DNA of 64,000 bases from Nevskiaceae bacterium (GTDB taxonomy: Bacteria; Pseudomonadota; Gammaproteobacteria; Steroidobacterales; Steroidobacteraceae): NCBI GenBank assembly GCA_024234075.1, contig JACKOV010000004.1, positions 331,776 to 395,775 of the forward strand, written 5' to 3'. Of this stretch, positions 57,290 through 64,000 are shown piece after piece. How positions within the stretch are numbered: position 1 is the first letter of the stretch; each line of letters opens with the position of its first letter. The translations under genes and the position numbers were made by a program. Under the pieces are notes generated by a model. The model did not search any database. It was given only the letters and a program-made list of their open reading frames with translations, and had not been told where the DNA came from.

Positions 57290-58354
57290 TCAACGGCTCC
57301 AGGGGCCGATCTGGTAGTGGACGAGCACGCCTTCGACGGCGATCCAGACCAGGGTGACCGGGATCAGGATCTTCCAGCCGAGACGCATGATCTGGTCGTA
57401 GCGGTAGCGCGGGAAAGTCGCGCGATACCACATGAAACAGGTCAGGAAGAAGAACAGCTTGATGAACAGCCAGGCGAAGCTCGGCTGCGCCAGCAGGTTG
57501 TCCGCCGGCAGGATCCCCTCGAACGGGCTCAGCCAGCCGCCGAAGAAGAACACCGCGGTCAGCGTCGAGATCAGGATCATGTTGGCGTATTCGGCGAGAA
57601 AGAACAGCGCGAACGCAATGCCCGAATACTCGACGTGGAAACCGGCCACGATCTCCGACTCGCCTTCGGCGACGTCGAACGGCGCGCGGTTGGTCTCCGC
57701 CACGCCGGCGATCACGTAGACGATGAACAGCGGAAACAGCCAGATGAAGAACCAGTTCGACAGCCCGCCGCCCTGCGCACGCACGATGTCGCCGAGGTTC
57801 AGCGTGCCGGCGGCCATGACCACGCCGACCAGAGCGAAACCCATCGCGATTTCGTAGGCGACCATCTGCGCCGCCGAGCGCATGGCGCCGAGGAAGGCGT
57901 ATTTGGAGTTCGAGGCCCAGCCGGCCAGAATCACGCCGTAGATGCCGACCGAGGTCAGCGACAGCACGTACAGCAGGCCGGCATCGATGTCGGCCAGCAC
58001 CAGGTTCGGATCCAGCGGTACCACCGCCCAGGTCGCGAACGCCGGGATCAGCGTGATCATCGGCGCGATGCGGAACAGCACGCGGTTCGCGGCCGAGGGC
58101 ACCACGACTTCCTTGACCAGCAGTTTGATGACGTCGGCGAACGGCTGAAAAATGCCCGGCAGCAGGCCGAAGATGCTGCCGACGCGGTTCGGTCCCTTGC
58201 GCAGCTGCATCCAGCCGATGACCTTGCGCTCCCACAGCGTGCTGAACGCCACCGACAGGATCAGCGCAAGCGTGACGACCAGGATCCAGAAGGTGGAGCG
58301 CAGGTAGTCCGGCAGGCCGCTCCAGAATTCCATGACGCTGGCGACCGCACTCAC
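57290..58354 (-). CDS. nuoH: NADH-quinone oxidoreductase subunit H
   Basis: Eight-helix membrane subunit of complex I that holds part of the quinone chamber. Family blocks: ERKVIGWMQLRKGPNRVGSIFGLLPGIFQPFADVIKLLVKE, YGVILAGWASNSKYAFLGAMRSAAQMVAYEI and AETNRAPFDVAEGESEIVAGFHVEYSG. The start is probably GTG 58354, overlapping the nuoG stop (GTGA) and preceded by GGAG eight bases upstream; the alternative ATG 58333 lacks a good site. Length 354 aa. Confidence 0.96.
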   Translation of the reverse strand: MSAVASVMEFWSGLPDYLRSTFWILVVTLALILSVAFSTLWERKVIGWMQLRKGPNRVGSIFGLLPGIFQPFADVIKLLVKEVVVPSAANRVLFRIAPMITLIPAFATWAVVPLDPNLVLADIDAGLLYVLSLTSVGIYGVILAGWASNSKYAFLGAMRSAAQMVAYEIAMGFALVGVVMAAGTLNLGDIVRAQGGGLSNWFFIWLFPLFIVYVIAGVAETNRAPFDVAEGESEIVAGFHVEYSGIAFALFFLAEYANMILISTLTAVFFFGGWLSPFEGILPADNLLAQPSFAWLFIKLFFFLTCFMWYRATFPRYRYDQIMRLGWKILIPVTLVWIAVEGVLVHYQIGPWSR

Positions 58355-60549
58355 AGGGTTTTCTCCGGCTCGAGACCGGCGCGCGTGGCCTGCAGCGCCG
58401 GCGCACGGCGAACCAGTGCATCGACGCAGTAGATCGGCACGTCGGGCACGGCGACCTCCGTCCGCGGCAGTTCGATGTGGCGCGCCGATCCGCTGGCCGG
58501 TTCGAGCGGCTGTGCCGCCGTGGCGGCGCAGCGGGCGCGCAGCTCCGCCAGCACGTCTTCGGAGGACTGGTACTCGAAGTCGATCTGCCCGGTCAAGTTG
58601 CCCAGCACGCGCAGGATCTTCCAGCCCGGGCGAGACTCGCCGACCGGCTGGGCGGCGCCTGGAACGCTCTGCCAGGTGCCGTCGAGACTGACGTAGGTGC
58701 CCGAAGTTTCGGCGAAGCTGCCCATCGGCAGCAGCACATGCGCCAGGGCACGCAGCTCGTCGGTGACGTACGGCGTGATCGCCACCACCCGTTCGGCCTG
58801 CCCCAGAGCCGCCCGGGCGCGCTCGACGGCCGCTGCGTCGCCGAAATCGGCCGCGGGCTCGATGCCGCCGAACAGCAGGTAGGCACGGCGCGGCTGAACG
58901 AACATCGCCTGCACATCGCGACCGGCGCGGACTGCAGGCCGGCCACCGGACTCGCGATGCGGCACAGCGCCGGCGAGCCAGGCGCCGGCCGCGTTGCCGC
59001 CCTCGGCCAGCACACCGAGCACGGCACCGGTGATCCGTGCCAGCTCGGTGGCGACTGCGCGCAAATCGGCCCAGGCCGGGTGACGCAGCGCCAGTGCACC
59101 GAGCCAGATCGCCCGCCGCTCGCCGCTCGCCAGCGCATTGGCAAGATCGCGATGCGCCGGGCCGACGACGACGGCCGCTGCGGCACGCGCGAACGGCGCC
59201 GGGAGCACCGTACCCGCGGCTTCGGCCGCGGCAACGAGCACACCGAGCAGATCCGCGGGCAGCGTGGTCGAGGGCGACACCACGCGGGTGGTGACCGGAA
59301 ACAGGTAGTCGTAATCGAACGGATTCAGAAACGACACCTTGGTGCCGCACCGTGCGGCCTTGCGCACCCGGTGCGCGAGCAACGGCGCTTCGGAACGCAG
59401 GTTGCAGCCGACCACCAGCAACGCCGACAGCAGCTCGATGTCCGCAACCGGCAGGCCGAGGCCCGGGGCCACGGGGTCGAGCGCGGCATCGCGGAAGTCG
59501 CTCATGCGCAGACGATGGTCGATATCGGTGCCGCCGAGCCCGCGCGCCAGCCGTGCCAGCAGGTAGAGCTCTTCGGTGGTCGCCGACGGGCTGGCCAGCA
59601 CGCCGAGCGAGTCGGCACTGGCTTTCAACGCCTCGGCTGCCGCGTTCAACGCGACGTCCCAGTCGACGGTCTTCCAGGCGCCGTTCTCGCGCAGCATCGG
59701 CGCAGCCAGCCGGTCCGGCGAATAGATGCCTTCATAGCTGAAGCGGTCGCGATCGGCGATCCAGGTCTCGTTGATCGCCTCGTTGGGCCGCGGCACGACG
59801 CGCATCACCTTGCCGCGCAGCACGTGGGCGTAGAGGTTCGTGCCGGTGCCGTCATGCGGCGAAACCAGCGGTTGCTGAGTCATCTCCCAGGCACGGGCAT
59901 GGAAGCGGAACGGCTTGGAATTCAGCGCACCGACCGGGCACAGGTCGATGATGTTGCCGGACAGCTCGTGATCGACGCTGCGTTCGACGAAAGTGCCGAT
60001 CTCGGTGTGCTCGCCACGGCCGATGGTGCCGAGCTCCTGGATGCCGGCGATGTCCTGCCCGAAGCGTACGCAACGGGTGCAGTGGATGCAGCGGGTCATG
60101 TCGGTGGAGATCAGCGGCCCGATGTTCTTGTCTTTGACGATCCGCTTGCTCTCGGTATAGCGCGCGACGTCGCGACCGAAGCCCATGGCGAGATCCTGCA
60201 GCTCACACTCGCCGCCCTGGTCGCAGATCGGGCAGTCGAGCGGGTGGTTGATCAGCAGGAATTCCATGGTCGCCTTCTGCGCGGCCAGCGCATTCGGCGA
60301 ACGCGTGAAGATCTTCATGCCCTCGGCCACCGGCGTGGCGCAGGCCGGCAGCGGCTTCGGCGCCTTCTCGACCTCGACCAGGCACATGCGGCAATTGGCC
60401 GCGATCGGCAGCTTGTCGTGGTAACAGAAACGCGGCACGTACCGGCCGTTCTGGTCGGTGGCGTGGATGATCATCGCACCCTTTTTGGCCTTGACCGCGA
60501 CGCCGTCGATGACGACGTTGACGAAATCGTCTTGTGGATTGGCTGCCAT
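58351..60549 (-). CDS. nuoG: NADH-quinone oxidoreductase subunit G
   Basis: Large Fe-S subunit of the NADH arm. The start is ATG 60549 (MAANPQDDFVNVVIDGVAV). N-terminal [2Fe-2S] ferredoxin domain with CYHDKLPIAANCRMCLVE and a later CATP, then the His-Cys3 cluster region (HPLDCPICDQGGECELQD), the [4Fe-4S] motif CIHCTRCVRFGQD with later CPVGAL, and a molybdopterin-oxidoreductase-like domain to the end. 732 aa. The open frame continues far upstream through nuoF in another frame, which is a GC-content artefact. Overlaps nuoH. Confidence 0.96.
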   Translation of the reverse strand: MAANPQDDFVNVVIDGVAVKAKKGAMIIHATDQNGRYVPRFCYHDKLPIAANCRMCLVEVEKAPKPLPACATPVAEGMKIFTRSPNALAAQKATMEFLLINHPLDCPICDQGGECELQDLAMGFGRDVARYTESKRIVKDKNIGPLISTDMTRCIHCTRCVRFGQDIAGIQELGTIGRGEHTEIGTFVERSVDHELSGNIIDLCPVGALNSKPFRFHARAWEMTQQPLVSPHDGTGTNLYAHVLRGKVMRVVPRPNEAINETWIADRDRFSYEGIYSPDRLAAPMLRENGAWKTVDWDVALNAAAEALKASADSLGVLASPSATTEELYLLARLARGLGGTDIDHRLRMSDFRDAALDPVAPGLGLPVADIELLSALLVVGCNLRSEAPLLAHRVRKAARCGTKVSFLNPFDYDYLFPVTTRVVSPSTTLPADLLGVLVAAAEAAGTVLPAPFARAAAAVVVGPAHRDLANALASGERRAIWLGALALRHPAWADLRAVATELARITGAVLGVLAEGGNAAGAWLAGAVPHRESGGRPAVRAGRDVQAMFVQPRRAYLLFGGIEPAADFGDAAAVERARAALGQAERVVAITPYVTDELRALAHVLLPMGSFAETSGTYVSLDGTWQSVPGAAQPVGESRPGWKILRVLGNLTGQIDFEYQSSEDVLAELRARCAATAAQPLEPASGSARHIELPRTEVAVPDVPIYCVDALVRRAPALQATRAGLEPEKTL

Positions 60550-60569
60550 CGATCCGTCCGCGCCGCCGT

Positions 60570-61892
60570 TCAGGCGGCCTGCCTCTGGCCATCGACGAGA
60601 CTGCGCCCGCCGTGCTGGACCATGTATTCGAATTCGTGCCGGTAATGCTTGACGAAGCTCTGCACCGGCCAGGCCGCCGCATCGCCGAGCGCGCAAATGG
60701 TGTGGCCCTCGATGCGATTGGCGACTTCGACCAGCATCTGCACGTCCTCCTGACGTCCGTCGCCGGCGATGATCCGCTTCAGCACGCGGTTCAGCCAGCC
60801 GGTACCCTCGCGGCAGGGCGTGCACTGCCCGCAGGACTCCGACATGTAGAAGCGTGACAGCCGCTCCAGCGCCCGCACCATGCAGGTGGTTTCGTCCATC
60901 ACGATGACCGCCGCGGAACCGACCGACGAGCCGACCGCGCGCAGCGAGTCGTAGTCCATGTTCACGCCCATCATCACCTCGCCGGGGACGACCTTGACCG
61001 ACGAGCCGCCGGGAATGACCGCCTTGATCCTGCGGCCGCCCTTCATGCCGCCGGCGATCTCCAGCAGGTCGCGGAACGGGATGCCGAGCGGCAGCTCGTA
61101 GTTGCCGGGTCTGGCGACGTGGCCGGAAACCGAAAAGATCACCGTGCCGCCGGCGTTGGTGGTGCCGAGCTTCGCGAACCAGTCCGGCCCCTTGCGCAGG
61201 ATCGTCGGCACCGAGGCATAGCTCTGGGTGTTGTTGATGGTCGTCGGCATGCCATAGAGGCCGAAAGCAGCCGGGAACGGCGGCTTGAAACGCGGCTTGC
61301 CTTGCTTGCCCTCCAGCGACTCCAGCAGCGCAGTCTCCTCGCCGCAGATGTAGGCGCCGGCACCGACGAAGGTGTAGAGATCGAAGTCGATGCCGGAGCC
61401 GAGAATGTTCTTGCCGAGCAGGCCGGCTGCATAAGCCTCTTTCACGGCCGCTTCGAAGCGCGGCACCGGCTCGCCGAGAAACTCGCCGCGGATGTAGTTG
61501 TAGCCGACGGTCGCGCCCATCGCGTAGCCGCCGATGGCCATGCCTTCGATCAGCGAATGCGGGTTGTAGCGCAGGATATCGCGGTCGTGGCAGGTGCCCG
61601 GCTCGCTCTCGTCGGAATTGCAGACCGCGTATTTCTGCATAGGCGCGTTGCGCGGCATGAAGCTCCACTTGGTGCCGGTGGGAAAGCCGGCGCCGCCACG
61701 CCCCCGCAGGCCGCTGTTCTTGACCTGTTCGATGACCTGCTCGCGGGTGATCTTTTCGGTCAGGATCTTCTTCCACGCGTCGTAGCCGCCGATGCTCTGG
61801 TAGGTCGCGAGCTTCCAGGGCTCCGACCGACCCAGCGGCTCGAACACGACCAGGTTCATGCGATCGCGCCAGGCGTCGAGGGCAGCGCTCAC
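60570..61892 (-). CDS. nuoF: NADH-quinone oxidoreductase subunit F
   Basis: Binds NADH and FMN and carries [4Fe-4S] cluster N3; electron entry point of complex I. Visible motifs: SGLRGRGGAGFPTGTKWSFM (NADH/FMN site), CNSDESEPGTCHDRDIL and YICGEETALLESLEG, and the cluster motif SCGQCTPCREG. The start is taken as GTG 61892, overlapping the nuoE stop and preceded by GGAGAG; an ATG at 61859 (MNLVVFEPL) is the alternative. 440 aa. Confidence 0.97.
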   Translation of the reverse strand: MSAALDAWRDRMNLVVFEPLGRSEPWKLATYQSIGGYDAWKKILTEKITREQVIEQVKNSGLRGRGGAGFPTGTKWSFMPRNAPMQKYAVCNSDESEPGTCHDRDILRYNPHSLIEGMAIGGYAMGATVGYNYIRGEFLGEPVPRFEAAVKEAYAAGLLGKNILGSGIDFDLYTFVGAGAYICGEETALLESLEGKQGKPRFKPPFPAAFGLYGMPTTINNTQSYASVPTILRKGPDWFAKLGTTNAGGTVIFSVSGHVARPGNYELPLGIPFRDLLEIAGGMKGGRRIKAVIPGGSSVKVVPGEVMMGVNMDYDSLRAVGSSVGSAAVIVMDETTCMVRALERLSRFYMSESCGQCTPCREGTGWLNRVLKRIIAGDGRQEDVQMLVEVANRIEGHTICALGDAAAWPVQSFVKHYRHEFEYMVQHGGRSLVDGQRQAA

Positions 61893-62446
61893 TTCAGCTC
61901 TCCGAGGATCTCGTCCAGCTTCTCGGGCGTCAGGTGTTCGTGGAAAACGTGGTCGACCATCATCATCGGCGCGCCCGTGCAAGCCGCGAGGCATTCTTCC
62001 TCCTTCTTCAGGAAGATCCGCCGATCGGGCGTGCTCTCGCCGACCTTGATGCCGAGGGTTTTTTCGGCATGCGCGAGCAGCTCCTCCGCGCCGTTCAGCC
62101 AGCAACTGATGTTGGTGCAGATGCTGACGTGGTGGCGACCGCAGGGATGGGTCTCGAACATCGAATAGAAACTCGCGACTTCGTAGACCTGGATCGGCGG
62201 CAACTGCAGGTATTCGGCGACCGCGTCCATCAGTTCGGGAGTCAGGAAGCCGTCGTTCTGCTCCTGCACGAAGCGCAGCGCCGACAGCGTCGCCGAACGC
62301 TGCCGGCCGAGCGGGAAGCGCGCGATGAACCCGTCGATCTCGTGCCGGGTGTGCGCGGTCAGCAGCGCCGCCTTCGGGCCGTAGCCCGGCTCGAACAACT
62401 GGCCGTCGCTGGTCCGGACGGTGTGCACGGAACCCTGTTCGCTCAT
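61889..62446 (-). CDS. nuoE: NADH-quinone oxidoreductase subunit E
   Basis: Thioredoxin-like subunit with [2Fe-2S] cluster N1a. The four ligands appear as ICTNISCWL and EEECLAACTGAP. The N-terminal helical region (EIDGFIARFPLGRQRSATLSALRFVQEQNDGFLT) is typical. The start is ATG 62446 in the nuoD stop (ATGA). 185 aa; overlaps nuoF by four bases. Confidence 0.97.
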   Translation of the reverse strand: MSEQGSVHTVRTSDGQLFEPGYGPKAALLTAHTRHEIDGFIARFPLGRQRSATLSALRFVQEQNDGFLTPELMDAVAEYLQLPPIQVYEVASFYSMFETHPCGRHHVSICTNISCWLNGAEELLAHAEKTLGIKVGESTPDRRIFLKKEEECLAACTGAPMMMVDHVFHEHLTPEKLDEILGELK

Positions 62447-63696
62447 CGATCGACCTCGCCGAAAACGATGTCCTGAGTGCCGATCACCGCGACCACGTCG
62501 GCCAGCATATGCCCCTTGACCATTTCCTCGAGAGCCGAGAGGTGTACGAAACCGGGCGCGCGGATCTTGAGCCGGAACGGCTTGTTGGCGCCGTCGGACA
62601 CCAGCCAGATGCCGAATTCGCCCTTGGGGTGCTCGACGGCGGCATAGGTCTCGCCTTCGGGCACGCTGTAGCCTTCGGTCATCAGCTTGAAGTGGTGGAT
62701 CAGCGACTCCATGTCGCCTTTCATGTCCACGCGCCGCGGCGGACGGATCTTGTAGTCGTCGATCATCACCGGGCCGGGATTCTGCTGCAGCCACTCGACG
62801 CACTGCGCGACGATACGGTTCGACTGGCGCATCTCCTCGATGCGCACCAGATAGCGGTCATAGCTGTCGCCGTTGACGCCCACCGGAATGTCGAAGTCCA
62901 TGCGATCGTAGACGTCGTAGGGCTGCGCCTTGCGCAGGTCCCAGGGAATGCCGGAACCGCGCAGCATCGGCCCGGAAAAACCGAGCTGGACCGCCCGCTC
63001 GGGGCTGACCACACCGATGTTGACGGTGCGCTGCTTCCAGATGCGGTTGTCGGTCAGCAGGGTCTCGAACTCGTCGACCGCCGTCGGGAAATGCCGGGTG
63101 AATTCCAGGATGAACTCCAGCATGCCGCCCGAGCGCGCCTCGTTCAGGCGGTCGGCCTCGGCTTTGGAGCGCCATCTGGACGCCTGGTACTTCGGCATCT
63201 CGCGTGGCAGATCGCGGTACACGCCGCCCGGACGGTAGTAGGTGGCATGCATCCGCGCGCCCGACACCGCCTCGTAGCAGTCCATCAGCTCCTCACGCTG
63301 CTTGAAGCAGAGCAGGAACATGGTCATCGCGCCGATGTCGAGCCCGTGGGCGCCGAGCCACATCAGGTGGTTCAGGATCCGCGTGATCTCGTCGAACATC
63401 ACCCGGATGTACTGCGCACGCAGTGGCGGCGTGACGCCGAGCAGGCGCTCGATGGCCATCACGTAGGCGTGCTCGTTGCACATCATCGAGACGTAGTCGA
63501 GTCGGTCCATGTAGCCGATGGACTGATTGAAGACCTTCGACTCGGCAAGTTTTTCGGTGGCGCGATGCAGCAGCCCGACGTGCGGATCGGCCTTCTGGAT
63601 CACCTCGCCGTCCATCTCGAGCACGAGCCGCAGCACGCCATGGGCCGCCGGATGCTGCGGCCCGAAGTTCATCGTGTAGTTGCGGATCTCGGCCAT
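62443..63696 (-). CDS. nuoD: NADH-quinone oxidoreductase subunit D
   Basis: 49-kDa subunit forming the quinone-binding site with NuoB; related to the large subunit of NiFe hydrogenases. Start at ATG 63696 (MAEIRNYTMNFGPQHPAAHG). Family blocks include VGLLHRATEKLAE, YMDRLDYVSMMCNEHAY, and the C-terminal IGTQDIVFGEVDR. 417 aa. It is a separate gene from nuoC, unlike the fused nuoCD of enterobacteria and pseudomonads. Confidence 0.97.
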   Translation of the reverse strand: MAEIRNYTMNFGPQHPAAHGVLRLVLEMDGEVIQKADPHVGLLHRATEKLAESKVFNQSIGYMDRLDYVSMMCNEHAYVMAIERLLGVTPPLRAQYIRVMFDEITRILNHLMWLGAHGLDIGAMTMFLLCFKQREELMDCYEAVSGARMHATYYRPGGVYRDLPREMPKYQASRWRSKAEADRLNEARSGGMLEFILEFTRHFPTAVDEFETLLTDNRIWKQRTVNIGVVSPERAVQLGFSGPMLRGSGIPWDLRKAQPYDVYDRMDFDIPVGVNGDSYDRYLVRIEEMRQSNRIVAQCVEWLQQNPGPVMIDDYKIRPPRRVDMKGDMESLIHHFKLMTEGYSVPEGETYAAVEHPKGEFGIWLVSDGANKPFRLKIRAPGFVHLSALEEMVKGHMLADVVAVIGTQDIVFGEVDR

Positions 63697-63709
63697 CGTG
63701 GGGAGGCTC

Positions 63710-64000
63710 TCAGTTGCCAGCCGGCTTCGGGGACTTGAGCGTGGGCGCGTAGCGCGCATCGTGACGGATCACCTTCGGCACCAGCACGCGCGGCTCGATA
63801 CCGACCGGCTCGTAGACGACGCGCTGTTTCTGCGGGTCGTAGCGGACCTCGACGTTGCCGATCAGCGGGAAGTCCTTGCGGAACGGATGTCCGATGAAGC
63901 CGTAGTCGGTGAGGATCCGGCGCAGGTCCGGGTGGCCGCGGAAATAGATGCCGAACAGGTCGAACGCTTCGCGCTCGAACCAGTTGGCCGACGGCCAGAT
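63710..64000 (-). CDS. nuoC: NADH-quinone oxidoreductase subunit C (3' part, cut by window edge)
   Basis: The 30-kDa subunit of the complex I peripheral arm. The C-terminal 96 residues are visible, including the subunit signature ANWFEREAFDLFGIYFRGHPDLRRILTDYGF and HPFRKDFPLIGNVEVRYD, ending APTLKSPKPAGN. The stop is at 63712-63710, 13 bp before the nuoD ATG. The 5' part lies beyond the window. Confidence 0.95.
   Translation of the reverse strand: MWPSANWFEREAFDLFGIYFRGHPDLRRILTDYGFIGHPFRKDFPLIGNVEVRYDPQKQRVVYEPVGIEPRVLVPKVIRHDARYAPTLKSPKPAGN

Noticed and set aside
60550..61776. Upstream extension of nuoG to 1141 aa
   Set aside because: The added part is nuoF read in another frame; nuoG has a clear ATG at 60549 with the conserved ferredoxin start.

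Overview
The window is a GC-rich gammaproteobacterial chromosome segment. ZipA, the dksA-gluQ pair, the smc-zipA-ligA cluster, separate nuoC and nuoD genes, and the order nuoN / tRNA-fMet / rimP-nusA-infB-rbfA-truB-rpsO-pnp point to a Xanthomonadales/Nevskiales-like lineage. That placement is inference from gene content and order, not from a database search. Almost all core genes are on the minus strand, with short ATGA or GTGA overlaps.

Positions 1-16.8 kb hold housekeeping genes: scpB-scpA-trpS, a YciO-type Sua5/YrdC protein, yciB with a BolA-like gene, a lipoprotein parvulin, ligA-zipA-smc, queF, and dksA-gluQ. DksA has a long Ala/Lys/Pro extension and has lost three of the four zinc cysteines. 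Next come pnp, rpsO, truB, rbfA, infB, nusA and rimP (14.3-22.8 kb). A good sigma70-type promoter lies upstream of rimP, followed by two intrinsic terminators before the rimP start. Positions 23.1-26.8 kb hold a secreted S9 peptidase, an unrecognised protein and a VOC/glyoxalase remnant.

Positions 26.9-50.6 kb are two different integrated elements in tandem, between the tRNA-fMet 3' end and the rimP side of the chromosome. A 12-13 bp core from the tRNA 3' end occurs three times (26921, 36730, 50566). Joining the outer arms of each element recreates an attP with inverted-repeat arms (TCGCAATT/AATTGCGA for element A; GTCGGAAAT/ATTTCCGAC for element B), which supports the borders. Both elements share a right-hand module: a tyrosine recombinase, an initiator-like gene with internal repeats spaced about 22 bp, a 53-55 aa protein, a MerR-like HTH protein, then divergently a zinc-finger protein overlapping (ATGA) a 548-aa large serine recombinase whose 3' end lies in the att site. 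Element A (about 9.8 kb) also carries a fused HK97 prohead protease-major capsid gene without portal, terminase or tail genes. Element B (about 13.8 kb) carries cargo next to its left end: a stand-alone RarA/MgsA C-terminal-like protein and a Rad50/RecF-like ATPase with a zinc-hook motif and a 63-aa partner. These may act in defence or DNA repair, but function is not shown by sequence.

Positions 50.6-64 kb hold the tRNA-fMet gene and the complex I operon nuoC (partial) to nuoN, all on the minus strand. The most novel content is the pair of related but divergent satellite-like elements, each with tyrosine and serine recombinases, an attP inside the recombinase gene, a coupled zinc-finger protein, and origin-like iterons inside a coding gene.
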